Below are positions 1-8,287 of a stretch of DNA of 34,161 bases, one piece after another. The notes beneath the pieces are model-generated. The model did not search any database, was not told the DNA's origin, and saw nothing but the letters and a program-made list of their open reading frames with translations. The position numbers and the translations under genes were made by a program. The DNA is from Gammaproteobacteria bacterium (GTDB taxonomy: Bacteria > Pseudomonadota > Gammaproteobacteria > Steroidobacterales > Steroidobacteraceae): the NCBI GenBank assembly GCA_028293805.1, contig JAQGOC010000333.1:1-34161 (forward strand). The letters run 5' to 3'. Position 1 is the first letter of the stretch, and the number at the start of each line of letters is the position of its first letter.

Positions 1-235
1 GTGAAACGGTGCGGTAAGAGCGCACCGCAGCCTTGGCAACAAGGCCGGCATGGTAAACCCCACCTGGAGCACGGCCAAATAGGGAAGCAGCTCTGTCGGC
101 TACGGCGATTGTCGTGGCGTCAGGAGCAGCGCCGATCCGCGTGCGCTTCCGGGTAGGCCGCTTGAGGTCCACGGTGACGTGGATCCCAGAGGAATGATTA
201 CCCTCGACAGAACCCGGCTTACAGGCCGACTCATT
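1..235 (+). ncRNA. rnpB: RNase P RNA, class A (3' portion)
   Basis: Catalytic RNA of ribonuclease P, which matures the 5' ends of tRNAs. The window opens inside the gene. The segment GTGAAACGGTGCGGTAAGAG at 1-20 and its continuation GCGCACCGC match the highly conserved core of bacterial class A RNase P RNA. The conserved GGAGCACGGCCAAATAGGG (66-84), GGGTAGGCCGCTTGAG (151-166) and ACAGAACCCGGCTTAC (207-222) follow in the expected order. The GGGTAGGC segment corresponds to the loop that in the E. coli RNA contacts the tRNA CCA end. A local helix closed by GGAAGC (83-88) and GCTTCC (145-150) is about twice the length of its E. coli counterpart. The 5' half lies outside the window. The exact 3' end (about 230-236) is inferred from alignment by memory with E. 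coli rnpB. Confidence 0.95.
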
Positions 236-240
236 TATTG

Positions 241-330
241 GCTGAAACGGCCCGCAGGGCCGTTTCAGCAACCAACCTAGGGCGTTGTTGGGCCGCAGGC
301 CAGGCGCCCTGGCAAAAGGCGCGACTTTGC
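241..330. repeat. Palindromic intergenic repeat, degenerate copy after rnpB
   Basis: A perfect inverted repeat GCTGAAACGGCCC / GGGCCGTTTCAGC (arms 241-253 and 257-269, loop GCA) lies about 6 nt beyond the rnpB 3' end. No T-run follows on either strand. At 312-330, GCAAAAGGCGCGACTTTGC closely resembles the central hairpin of the repeats at 9420-9672 and 31480-31622, and its order and orientation are the same as in the latter. I read this as a degenerate third copy. The first hairpin could also help end rnpB transcription. I see nothing recognisable in the remainder up to the sspB stop (331-450). Confidence 0.6.
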
Positions 331-450
331 GGCGGGCGTCCAGCCCGCGAGCGGGTCAGTTCGGACAGACGCCAGCTCAGCTCTTGCCTACGACGGGCGT
401 GAGCGGCTCCCGCGGGTACTTCCGTTCAGCTGAAGCCGAGGGGCTGTTTT

Positions 451-858
451 CTATTTGACCACTTTGAGCTGCGGGCGGGCGCGAGGGGCGGCGGCGCCTT
501 CTTCTGTCGGCGTCGGACGGGGTGGTTCAGGGCCTAGGTCCTGGTCTGAAAACACCATGCCTTCCCCGGTTTCACGCGCGTAAATCCCCATCACCGAGCT
601 CACGGGAAATCGCACGTGATGGACCACGCCCGAGAAGCGTGCATCGAACTCGATATCCTCGTTTCCGAGTTTCAGCCGCTGTGTCGCGCTAGGGCTCAGG
701 TTGAGGACAATCTTCCCTTCCTTGATGTACGCCTTCGGGATCTCGGATCCGGCGCGCTCGGCATCGACGATCACGTGCGGCGTGTTGCCGCAGTCGCTGA
801 TCCATTGATGCATGGCGCGTAACAGGTACGGGCGTTTGGGCGGGGCGACGTTAGCCAT
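451..858 (-). CDS. sspB: ClpXP protease specificity-enhancing factor SspB
   Basis: Adaptor that delivers ssrA-tagged and some other substrates to the ClpXP protease. The 135-residue protein has the SspB fold signature: an N-terminal KRPYLLRAMHQWI helix, HVIVDA, and the strand segment around KIVLNLSPSAT. An acidic/Pro-rich flexible linker follows (about residues 103-125). It ends in RPQLKVVK, the conserved C-terminal ClpX-binding tail of the family. The length is close to that of gammaproteobacterial homologues. It starts 2 nt after the sspA stop and is clearly cotranscribed with it, the usual sspA-sspB arrangement. Confidence 0.95.
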   Translation of the reverse strand: MANVAPPKRPYLLRAMHQWISDCGNTPHVIVDAERAGSEIPKAYIKEGKIVLNLSPSATQRLKLGNEDIEFDARFSGVVHHVRFPVSSVMGIYARETGEGMVFSDQDLGPEPPRPTPTEEGAAAPRARPQLKVVK

Positions 859-860
859 GG

Positions 861-1484
861 CTACAGGAGGCGCATTTCCTGTTCTTTCTCCGACAGGCCC
901 TCGCGGAAGGCCGGGCGCGAAAAAACGAGGCTGGCGTATTTGATGATGGGCTGGGCCTGCGGCGGCAGATCGATCTCATAGTAGGGCAGGCGCCACAGCA
1001 CGGGCGCGATAGTCGCATCCACGAGCGAAAACTCGTCCGCCAGGAAATACGGCTTGATCTTGAACAGCTCGGTGCTCTGCAGGATCGTGTCCCGCAGAAT
1101 CTTCTTCAGCTTCACCGCCTGCTTCTTGTCCGGCTCCTGCTCGATCTGCTGCACGAGGCTGTACCAGTCGCGCTCGATCCGATACAGCGCCAGGCGGAAC
1201 TGGGCCCGGGTCACGGGATCCACGGGCATGAGCGGCGGATGCGGGAAGCGCTCATCGAGATACTCGATGATGACACGCGAGTCATAGAGCACGAGGTCGC
1301 GATCGACCAGCGTCGGCACGCTGTGATAGGGGTTGAGGTCGAGGAGGTCTTCCGGGAACTTCGCCGAGTCGACGCTCACTATGTCGATGCTGATGCCTTT
1401 TTCGGCCAACACGATCCGCGTGCGATGACTCCAGGGGTCATTTGGCGCAGAGAACAGCGTCATAATGGATCGTCTGCTCGACAA
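861..1484 (-). CDS. sspA: Stringent starvation protein A (SspA)
   Basis: RNA-polymerase-associated regulator with a glutathione-S-transferase fold that acts in starvation and stress responses. The sequence shows the family hallmarks: MTLFSAPNDPWSHRTRIVLAEKG, the Leu-Asn-Pro / SVPTLVDRDL thioredoxin-like half, YLDERFPHPPLMP, and the helical domain with KPYFLADEFSLVDATIAP. I chose a TTG start at 1484 because GGGAG lies 7 nt upstream and it gives an N-terminus (MSSRRSIMTLFS) resembling E. coli SspA (NKRSVMTLFS). The in-frame ATG at 1463 has no visible ribosome binding site but remains possible (200 aa). It lies downstream of petC on the same strand, with a 231-nt gap containing a candidate promoter. 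Confidence 0.92.
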   Translation of the reverse strand: MSSRRSIMTLFSAPNDPWSHRTRIVLAEKGISIDIVSVDSAKFPEDLLDLNPYHSVPTLVDRDLVLYDSRVIIEYLDERFPHPPLMPVDPVTRAQFRLALYRIERDWYSLVQQIEQEPDKKQAVKLKKILRDTILQSTELFKIKPYFLADEFSLVDATIAPVLWRLPYYEIDLPPQAQPIIKYASLVFSRPAFREGLSEKEQEMRLL

Positions 1485-1566
1485 CTTCTCGCTCCCGCGA
1501 CCCGCTCCGTGGAGACGCTTGACGCCCCCGATAACCACCCACGAATTTGAGCCTTAGCCCTCGTCG

Positions 1567-1594
1567 AGCATACACCGACGATCGCGCGGCTCAA
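1567..1594 (-). promoter_or_regulatory. Candidate sigma-70 promoter for sspA-sspB
   Basis: Read on the minus strand, TTGAGC (1594-1589) is followed after 16 nt by TATGCT (1572-1567), about 80 nt upstream of the chosen sspA start. It would give sspAB expression independent of petABC. It rests on consensus matching only. Confidence 0.4.
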
Positions 1595-1715
1595 TTTCAC
1601 GCGTCACGGTTTGCCACGCGCAAAAGCCAGTTTTACACGATCAGCCGGCATGCACCGGTGACCTTGGAATGCTCCTGCAGGCGGCGGCCGGTCTCCTTAC
1701 CTGCCCGCTGCCGCT

Positions 1716-2540
1716 TTAATGAACGTCTTTCCAGTATTCCTTTTTCATCAGCCAGGCAAGCCAGGTGAACACGAGCAGGAACAGGACGACCCAGACACCG
1801 AGCGAGCGCCGCGCCTGCTGCGTCGGTTCGCCGACATAATCCAGAAAGTTGACCGTATCGCGCACGAAACTCGCGTATTCCGCGGTGCTCAGGCGCCCCG
1901 GAGCAAGCGGTTCGAAGTGATCGAAGACCGGCTCGGTGGTCGCCTTGCCGTCCTCGCCCCGTTTCTCCTCGTTCCTATATACCGCCCGCTTAAGGCCCTC
2001 CAGCTCCGAGAGCACGTGCGGCATCGCGGTGGCCGGCAGCCTGAGGTTGTTCGCGCCAGTCTGGCGCGTGGGATCCACATAAAACGTCGTAAGGAACTGG
2101 TACAGGTAGTCCTTGCCGCGTGCGCGCGCTATGAGCGACAGGTCGGGCGGCGTCTTGCCGAACCAAGCCTCCGCGTCCGCTGCGGGCATGCTCGTCAGGA
2201 CGTACTGCGCCGGCTTATCGCCGGGAGGCATCAGGTCCTTCTCCAGCAGCGGCTCCGGAATCTCGAGATCCTGGGCCATCCGCGACCACCGCTCGTACTT
2301 CAACGAGTGGCAGCCGAGGCAGTAGTTCGAGAAATTGCGGGCACCCCTCTGCAGGGAGGCCTTGTTCGCGACATCGGTATCGGCGTGCTGGGACTTCCAG
2401 TCTGCGCCGAGCTTGCCCGCGCCCTCCTCGGCCGCGAAGGCGGTGCCCTGAGCGATGAACCCGGCAGCCGTCACCACCAGGGTGCATTCCACGGCCAGGA
2501 GCAGCGTGCGCTGCAGGACGCGCATTTTTCTAGTGCGCAT
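1716..2540 (-). CDS. petC: Ubiquinol:cytochrome c reductase, cytochrome c1 subunit
   Basis: Membrane-anchored c-type haem subunit of the cytochrome bc1 complex, passing electrons from the Rieske centre to soluble cytochrome c on the periplasmic side. A cleavable N-terminal signal (about residues 7-37) is followed by the haem-binding CLGCH (74-78). PPDLS comes next, then the Met axial ligand region TAMPH (Met173). A single C-terminal transmembrane anchor (about 247-265) ends in the typical KKEYWKDVH tail. The ATG at 2540 overlaps the end of petB by 11 nt and has a GAGAGAG upstream; an ATG at 2525 is a less likely alternative. Third gene of petABC. Confidence 0.96.
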   Translation of the reverse strand: MRTRKMRVLQRTLLLAVECTLVVTAAGFIAQGTAFAAEEGAGKLGADWKSQHADTDVANKASLQRGARNFSNYCLGCHSLKYERWSRMAQDLEIPEPLLEKDLMPPGDKPAQYVLTSMPAADAEAWFGKTPPDLSLIARARGKDYLYQFLTTFYVDPTRQTGANNLRLPATAMPHVLSELEGLKRAVYRNEEKRGEDGKATTEPVFDHFEPLAPGRLSTAEYASFVRDTVNFLDYVGEPTQQARRSLGVWVVLFLLVFTWLAWLMKKEYWKDVH

Positions 2541-3828
2541 TGAACACCACTCTCTCAGGAACCGGTTTCACACGATCGAAGCTCGCGCGCGAGTAAAACG
2601 GCATGAGCCAGAAGTACGCGAAGTAAATTACGGCGAAGATGCGCGCCCAGAGGACATAGATGCCTTCCGCCGGCTGCAGGCCGAGATAGCCGAGGGCGAT
2701 GAACGACACGACGAACAGCGTCAGCATGGTCTTCGAAATCCAGCCCCGATACCGCATCGACTTGACCGGCGAGCGGTCGAGCCACGGCAGGAACAGGAAC
2801 GAGACGACCGCGAGCCCCATCAGCATGGCGCCCAAGCGCTGGTCCGGCACCGCGCGCAAAATCGCGTAGAACGGCGTGAAGTACCACACCGGGGCGATAT
2901 GCTCCGGCGTCGACATCGGATTGGCCGGGTCGAAATTGGGGCCCTCGAGAAACAGGCCGCCAAACGTCGGCACGAAGAACACGATTATCGCGAACAGCAC
3001 GAAGAACACGCCAATGCCGACCACGTCCTTCACCGTGTAGTAGGGATGGAACGGAATTCCGTCCAGCGGCTTGCCCTTCGCATCCACCTTCTCCTTGATC
3101 TCGATGCCATCGGGATTGTTCGATCCCGTGCGGCGCAAGGCGACGAGGTGCAGCATCACGAGCAGCAGAATTCCCAGCGGCAGCGCCACTACGTGCAAAG
3201 CGAAGAACCGGTTCAGCGTGGCATCGGCAATGCCGTAGTCACCGCGGATCCACTCCACCAGCGGCGGTCCGATGACCGGGATGGTTCCGAACAGGTTCAC
3301 GATCACCTGCGCGCCCCAGAACGACATGTTTCCCCAGGGCAGCACATAACCCATGAACGCCTCGGCCATGAGGGCGAGATACACGAGCATTCCGATCAGC
3401 CAGAGCAGCTCGCGCGGGGGCTTGTACGATCCGTACAGCAGCGCGCGGAACATGTGGAGGTAGACGACGATGAAAAACGCGGATGCACCGGTGGAGTGCA
3501 GGTACCGGATCAGCCATCCGGAGTCCACTTCCCGCATGATGAATTCGACGGAGTCGAACGAGGTCAGCTCGCCCGGCTTGTAGAACATCGTCAGAAAGAT
3601 GCCGGTGAGCAGCTGCATCACCAACACGACCAGCGCCAGCGAGCCGAAGAAGTACCAGATATTGAAGTTCTTCGGCGCGTAATAGCCCGTCAGCTGGTTC
3701 GCGATGAACTCATCGACCGGCATGCGCTTGTTGAGCCAGCCGAGGAAGCCCTTCCTGGGCAGCGGATTCACATTGTCCGGAAGCGGATCACCCGGGGCGC
3801 GCACCGGCGATTCCTGTCTCGAGGCCAT
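2530..3828 (-). CDS. petB: Ubiquinol:cytochrome c reductase, cytochrome b subunit
   Basis: Polytopic core of the bc1 complex, carrying haems bL and bH and forming the quinol oxidation and reduction sites. Haem-ligand histidines are seen as a HX13H pair (His111/His125) and a HX14H pair (His212/His227); the second spacing is also seen in Pseudomonas cytochrome b. The Qo-site tetrapeptide is PVWY (313-316) rather than the textbook PEWY. The C-terminal domain is fused, giving 432 aa and the full-length bacterial form rather than a split b6/subunit IV. The start codon shares one base with the petA stop (TGATG), so translation is coupled. Confidence 0.97.
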   Translation of the reverse strand: MASRQESPVRAPGDPLPDNVNPLPRKGFLGWLNKRMPVDEFIANQLTGYYAPKNFNIWYFFGSLALVVLVMQLLTGIFLTMFYKPGELTSFDSVEFIMREVDSGWLIRYLHSTGASAFFIVVYLHMFRALLYGSYKPPRELLWLIGMLVYLALMAEAFMGYVLPWGNMSFWGAQVIVNLFGTIPVIGPPLVEWIRGDYGIADATLNRFFALHVVALPLGILLLVMLHLVALRRTGSNNPDGIEIKEKVDAKGKPLDGIPFHPYYTVKDVVGIGVFFVLFAIIVFFVPTFGGLFLEGPNFDPANPMSTPEHIAPVWYFTPFYAILRAVPDQRLGAMLMGLAVVSFLFLPWLDRSPVKSMRYRGWISKTMLTLFVVSFIALGYLGLQPAEGIYVLWARIFAVIYFAYFWLMPFYSRASFDRVKPVPERVVFNAH

Positions 3829-4442
3829 CAGGCGGCTCCCTTCTCGTCCGCACCGACGCGCAACGTACGCTCGTTCGGATATTCATAGGGCGGCACGACG
3901 AGGTTCACGGAGGCGGGCGAGCCTTCGAAGACCCGGCCGGCGAGGTCGAACCGCGAGCCATGGCAGGGGCAGAAGAATCCGCCCGGCCAGGACGCACCCA
4001 TCTCGGGGCTACCGGCCTGGAAGCGCTGCTTCGGCAGGCAGCCGAGGTGGGTACACGTGCCGATCAGCACGAGGTACTCCGCCTTGCGCGCCCGCAGTTC
4101 GTTCTTTGCATAATCGGGCTGCTTCGACTTGTCGGAATTGGGATCCTTCAACGACGCATCGTGGCCCTTCAGATGCGTCACCATCTCCGGCGTGCGGCGC
4201 ACGACGTAAATCGGCTGCCTCCGCCAGGTGGTAATCGCCATCTGGCCCGGCTCGATCTTGGACACATCGAGATCCGTCGGCGCCCCGAGCGCACGGGCTC
4301 GTTCCGACGGACTCCATGATTCAATGAACGGCACAGCGACGAACACCGCTCCCACAGCCCCGGTGGCTATGGTGGCATTCGTCAAAAACTTGCGTCGACT
4401 GAGGTCGACTTCGTCGTCGGCGACGACTACGTTATCCGCCAT
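3828..4442 (-). CDS. petA: Ubiquinol:cytochrome c reductase, Rieske [2Fe-2S] subunit
   Basis: Iron-sulfur subunit of the bc1 complex. It has a Tat-type N-terminus with SRRKFL (15-20) and a single transmembrane helix (about 23-41) that stays uncleaved in this family. The two cluster-binding boxes are CTHLGC (Cys130, His132, Cys135) and CPCHGS (Cys158, Cys160, His161), with the disulfide-forming cysteines present. I chose the ATG at 4442 because GGGAG sits 9 nt upstream; an upstream in-frame GTG at 4466 has no such support. First gene of the petABC operon. Confidence 0.96.
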   Translation of the reverse strand: MADNVVVADDEVDLSRRKFLTNATIATGAVGAVFVAVPFIESWSPSERARALGAPTDLDVSKIEPGQMAITTWRRQPIYVVRRTPEMVTHLKGHDASLKDPNSDKSKQPDYAKNELRARKAEYLVLIGTCTHLGCLPKQRFQAGSPEMGASWPGGFFCPCHGSRFDLAGRVFEGSPASVNLVVPPYEYPNERTLRVGADEKGAA

Positions 4443-4590
4443 CGAACGGCTCTCCCGCTTTCGCACTCATAACCAGCCCCACACACAATCACACCGCCAG
4501 CCTCAAGCGCATCGCACGCCGCGCACACAGATGTGCGGGCGGTACAGCGTCCGGCTTGCTGTGCAGTTTCCGGCTTGCGGGGGGCGGCGC

Positions 4591-4596
4591 ATTATA
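4591..4596 (-). promoter_or_regulatory. Candidate -10 element for petABC in the divergent petA/algW gap
   Basis: The 234-nt gap between petA and the divergent protease gene contains a perfect TATAAT on the minus strand at 4596-4591. I cannot find a good -35 at the right distance, so it is a weak call. The gap also holds a short inverted repeat CGCACA/TGTGCG (4522-4537), which would lie in the petA leader. Confidence 0.3.
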
Positions 4597-4676
4597 CACA
4601 AACGATCATCACCATCCGTGCGCACGCCATTGGACAGATATCCGGTGAGCGCCCGAGAGATTCCCGGAGCTTAACG

Positions 4677-5816
4677 ATGCTGGAACGCTTGAGTCGCGGG
4701 CTTACCTTCGTGGTCGGATCAGTCGTGGGAGGCCTGGCGCTCGCTTTTCTGATTGTGGCATTGCGTCCCGATCTCATCCGGCGGGCGACGGGTCCGGCGC
4801 TGGCAATGCCGGCCGTGTCGTCCCCCGCTCTGCCCGCACCGGCAAGAGTGACCTATTCGGCGGCTGTCCAGCGCGCCGCCCCCGCCGTGGTCAACGTCTA
4901 CACCGCGCGTCTGGTCACCGAGCGGGTGGCGCCATCTTCGCTTGGAGAGCTGTTCGGGGATTTTTTGCCGCGTTACAGGCAGCGCATCGAACGCAGCCTG
5001 GGCTCCGGAGTGATCGTCGACGAGAGCGGTCACATTGTGACGAACCACCACGTCATCGCGAACGCCGACTCGGTCCGGGTGCAGCTGGCTGACGGACGAG
5101 TCGCCGATGCGCACATCGTGGGCCGCGACCCGGACACGGACCTCGCCGTCCTCAAGGTCGATCTCACCCCTTTGCCCGTCGCCAGCTTCGGGCGCTCGGA
5201 TCAACTCAAGGTTGGTGACGTCGTCCTCGCGATCGGCAACCCCATCGGCCTGTCACAGACGGTCACGCATGGGATCGTGAGCGCGACGAGTCGGCAACAG
5301 CTGGGCATTGCGCCGCTCGAGGACTTCATCCAGACCGACGCGCCGATCAATTTCGGCAACTCGGGGGGCGCGCTCGTCGACTCGAGCGGCGCTCTCATCG
5401 GCATCAACACGGCCATCGTGGCCAAGAACCTCGGCGTCGAAGGCATCGGCTTCGCCATCCCGGTCAACATGGTTCGCGGCGTCCTGGGTGACATCATCGC
5501 GCACGGCCGCGTCATCCGCGGTTGGATCGGCATTGTCCCCGAGGACCTCTCCGACGAGCAGGCGGCCCAACTCGGGTTGGCCCAGGGCGGCGTGCTCATC
5601 GCGAACCTCTACGTGAGCAGCCCCGGCCAACAGGCGGGTCTGCAGCCCGGCGATCTGATATTGGCCATATCCGGCACCACCCTGCACAGCGCGCAGGACG
5701 CACTCGCGCGCATCGCCAACGAGAAGCCGGGCTCGGTGCTGACCCTCAAGATTTTGCGAGGCAAGCGCACTTTCGAAGTCAAAGCGCACGTGAGCGAGCG
5801 GCCGCGTACGAGTTGA
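4677..5816 (+). CDS. algW: Periplasmic serine endoprotease, AlgW/DegS type
   Basis: HtrA-family protease anchored in the inner membrane. In the family, the PDZ domain senses misfolded outer-membrane proteins and the protease then cuts the RseA/MucA-type anti-sigma factor, activating sigma-E/AlgU. The 379 residues comprise one N-terminal transmembrane helix (about 9-28) and a trypsin-like domain with His125 (TNHHV), Asp155 (DTDLAVL) and Ser229 (GNSGG). A single PDZ domain (about 285-370) follows. One PDZ and the membrane anchor distinguish it from DegP/DegQ. The start is the ATG at 4677, with GGAG 7 nt upstream; the frame stays open upstream but is not needed. The neighbourhood (petABC on one side, murA further along) resembles that of P. 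aeruginosa algW. DegS is an equivalent name. Confidence 0.9.
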   Translation: MLERLSRGLTFVVGSVVGGLALAFLIVALRPDLIRRATGPALAMPAVSSPALPAPARVTYSAAVQRAAPAVVNVYTARLVTERVAPSSLGELFGDFLPRYRQRIERSLGSGVIVDESGHIVTNHHVIANADSVRVQLADGRVADAHIVGRDPDTDLAVLKVDLTPLPVASFGRSDQLKVGDVVLAIGNPIGLSQTVTHGIVSATSRQQLGIAPLEDFIQTDAPINFGNSGGALVDSSGALIGINTAIVAKNLGVEGIGFAIPVNMVRGVLGDIIAHGRVIRGWIGIVPEDLSDEQAAQLGLAQGGVLIANLYVSSPGQQAGLQPGDLILAISGTTLHSAQDALARIANEKPGSVLTLKILRGKRTFEVKAHVSERPRTS

Positions 5817-5833
5817 GCCCCGGTTCGTCGGAA

Positions 5834-5867
5834 TCTTCGCGCGCGTGCCCCGCGCCACTCGCGAAGA
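5834..5867. terminator. Hairpin between convergent algW and pgl
   Basis: Perfect inverted repeat TCTTCGCG (5834-5841) / CGCGAAGA (5860-5867) enclosing a GC-rich loop that can pair further. It lies in the 70-nt gap between convergent stop codons. No U-tract follows, so intrinsic termination is uncertain; a bidirectional transcription block or 3'-end stabiliser is the likely role. Confidence 0.4.
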
Positions 5868-5886
5868 GCCGGCCACAGCTTTCCCG

Positions 5887-6588
5887 CTACGCCATCAACG
5901 AAGACAGGGCGGCTTGCTCCACCCACAACTCCACGCTCGGCACGCCCTGAACGGCGCGCCAGGCGATCAGATCGGGATCCTCTCTAATCAGCCCCTGGAT
6001 CGCCTCGTACTTGCCACCGCCGGCGACGACGAACACCAGTTGCTTCACGTGCGCCAGAAACTCGGGCGTCACGGTGACGCCCTCCATGCCGTCGGGCCGC
6101 TGTACCGCGATGGCCAGTCGTCCGCGTGCGCGCTCGAGGTCCGCGGCTCTGAAGAGCGAGGCGGTGTGGCCATCCGGGCCGAGTCCGAGCAGGCCGAGGC
6201 CGATGGGCACCTTTGCATCCAACACGGCGGCGAGCCTGCGCTCGTAGTCTTCGGCCGCCTGCTCCAACGGTAGCTCAGTGCGCACCCGCAGGACGGCCGC
6301 CTCCGGAAGAGCCAGCGCGTCGAGCAACTCGCGCGATTGACGATAGTTGCTCGCATCGGATGTCGATGGCACGTAACGCTCGTCCGAGAACAGGATGCGC
6401 AGGCCATCATTATGTTTGGGCGACCGCGCCGCCAACTCGCGGTACGCCGGCATCGGGGTCCTGCCCCCGGAAAGCATGACTGCACTGCCGCCACCGCTGT
6501 TGTCGCCGATCGCTTGCGCAAGGCGTTCAACGAGCGCGGCGTCGAGCGCGGCGCGGGAAGCGAAGCGGCGTGTACGAAGGGTGGTCAT
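5887..6588 (-). CDS. pgl: 6-phosphogluconolactonase
   Basis: Hydrolyses 6-phosphogluconolactone to 6-phosphogluconate, the second step of the oxidative pentose phosphate pathway. It belongs to the DevB/NagB-like family: MLSGGRTP near residues 38-45, SDERYV (68-73), and GLGPDGHTASLF (135-146), the phosphate/catalytic loop. I chose the ATG at 6588 (233 aa), preceded by AGGCGAG; an upstream in-frame ATG at 6627 would add 13 residues outside the family's usual N-terminus. It lies 94 nt downstream of zwf on the same strand, so it belongs to the gnd-zwf-pgl set. Confidence 0.95.
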   Translation of the reverse strand: MTTLRTRRFASRAALDAALVERLAQAIGDNSGGGSAVMLSGGRTPMPAYRELAARSPKHNDGLRILFSDERYVPSTSDASNYRQSRELLDALALPEAAVLRVRTELPLEQAAEDYERRLAAVLDAKVPIGLGLLGLGPDGHTASLFRAADLERARGRLAIAVQRPDGMEGVTVTPEFLAHVKQLVFVVAGGGKYEAIQGLIREDPDLIAWRAVQGVPSVELWVEQAALSSLMA

Positions 6589-6682
6589 GATCGGCTCGCC
6601 TGCATGTGATCGTTGATGAACTCGCATGACTCGCAGGATCGGCGCATAGCTCGACTACGCGGCAGCCGGGAGCAAACACGTC

Positions 6683-8116
6683 CTATGGCGCAAACTTCGC
6701 CATCTCGAGCGGCGCGCACGCGCGCGTCCAGCTATGAGCATCGGCTCCGGGGTTGTGCCATCCGCAGGGTCCGACGAGAAGGGTGTCCGCCTCTGGTGGA
6801 CCCCACGTGCCCGGCGTGTATTCGTACGGTGTCGTCCTCAGGCCCAGCACGGGATCGACGATCGCCCACGCTGCCTCTACCTCGTCCTGGCGGGCAAAGT
6901 GCGTGGTGTCCCCGATGAGCGCCTCGCTGATGAGCCGCTCGTACGCGTCCATCTCGTCGCCCTGCTGCTGAGCTACGAACAATTCCACCTCGCGTCCCTG
7001 CATCGCAGGTCCAGGTTTTTTCGCGTGCGCACCCAAAGCAATGGCCACGTCCGGGCCGACGCGAAACCGCAGGTAGTTGGGCTGCTCAGGTCCGAGATCG
7101 CCAAACACATGCGCCGGCGGCGGCCGAAGGTCCACGACGACCTCGGTAGCGGTCACCGGAAGATTCTTGCCCGCCCGAAGATAGAAAGGCACTCCGGACC
7201 AGCGCCACGAATCGATCTCGAGCCGCATGGCCGCGAACGTTTCCACCTTGGAATCGGGGGCTACGCCCTCTTCCTGCCGGTAGCCGCGAAACTGCCCGCG
7301 TACGAGATCTACCGGATTCACGGGCCGGATGGCCTTCAACACTTTCACCTTCTCATCGCGCAGCGACTCGCCTCCCGAGTTCACGGGCGGCTCGAGCGCC
7401 AGGAACGCGGCGATCTGCAGTAGATGGTTCTGCATGACATCGCGAATCGCTCCCGCTTCCTCGTAGAAGCGGCCGCGCCCGTTCATGCCCATCTTCTCGG
7501 CCATCGTGATCTGCACGCTCGCTACAAAGTTACGGTTCCACACCGGCTCCAGGAACGAGTTGGCGAAGCGGAAGTACAGCAGGTTCTGCACCGCCTCCTT
7601 GCCGAGATAATGATCGATGCGAAAAATATTCGATTCCGGAAACCGCTTCAGCAGCGTCTGGTTGAGCGCGAGCGCGGACGGGAGATCACGCCCGAACGGC
7701 TTCTCCACCACGACGCGCGCGCCGCCAACGTCGAGCGTCGCTCCGAGGTGATCGATTACGACAGGAAACACACTCGGCGGAATGGCGAGATAATGCAGTG
7801 GCCGCCTGGCGTTTCCCAGCGCCTTGCGCAGCGTGTCGAACGTAGAGCGCTCTTTATAATCGCCGTCCACATAACGAAGCAGCTCGACGAGGCGCTGCAC
7901 CACCTCCTCGTCGCGCGCCGGGACGAATGCTTTCAGGCTGTCCTGCACCCGCCTCGCGAACTGCTCGAGCGTCCACCCCGCCCGCCCCACCCCGATCACC
8001 GGCACGGTGACCAGCTTGCGGCGCACCAGCTGGTACAGCGCTGGATAGATCTTGCGATAACACAAGTCGCCGGTCGCCCCGAACAACACTATCGCATCAG
8101 AGTCACGCCGCTCCAT
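6683..8116 (-). CDS. zwf: Glucose-6-phosphate 1-dehydrogenase
   Basis: Oxidises glucose-6-phosphate to 6-phosphogluconolactone with NAD(P)+. The dinucleotide-binding segment [10 protein letters not shown] (13-22) is close to the family's GASGDL form. EKPFGRD (138-144) and the signature active-site motif RIDHYLGKE (166-174) with its catalytic His and Lys are intact. The 477-aa length is normal. The ATG at 8116 has AAGAGG about 4-5 nt upstream. It lies between gnd and pgl. The 171-nt stretch between gnd and zwf (8117-8287) holds nothing I recognise. Confidence 0.97.
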   Translation of the reverse strand: MERRDSDAIVLFGATGDLCYRKIYPALYQLVRRKLVTVPVIGVGRAGWTLEQFARRVQDSLKAFVPARDEEVVQRLVELLRYVDGDYKERSTFDTLRKALGNARRPLHYLAIPPSVFPVVIDHLGATLDVGGARVVVEKPFGRDLPSALALNQTLLKRFPESNIFRIDHYLGKEAVQNLLYFRFANSFLEPVWNRNFVASVQITMAEKMGMNGRGRFYEEAGAIRDVMQNHLLQIAAFLALEPPVNSGGESLRDEKVKVLKAIRPVNPVDLVRGQFRGYRQEEGVAPDSKVETFAAMRLEIDSWRWSGVPFYLRAGKNLPVTATEVVVDLRPPPAHVFGDLGPEQPNYLRFRVGPDVAIALGAHAKKPGPAMQGREVELFVAQQQGDEMDAYERLISEALIGDTTHFARQDEVEAAWAIVDPVLGLRTTPYEYTPGTWGPPEADTLLVGPCGWHNPGADAHSWTRACAPLEMAKFAP

Positions 8117-8287
8117 AAAACCTCTTCTTCAAGACGCGCCCATTAAGCTCATCAGGCGAGCCGAGCCGCGCCAACTCGAGCGTCGCGCCGCTCGACATGA
8201 ATCTGGCTGATCGTTCGCAGCTCGTGACGCGGACGGCCGCGTGCAGGCAGCTGCGCGAACCGCGGCACCCACGCAGCGCGCATGAGC

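Noticed and set aside
2455..3888. 477-codon plus-strand open frame opposite petB/petC
   Set aside because: Antisense to the well-supported petB and petC; Arg/His/Glu-rich product with no domain, typical of GC-rich shadow frames.
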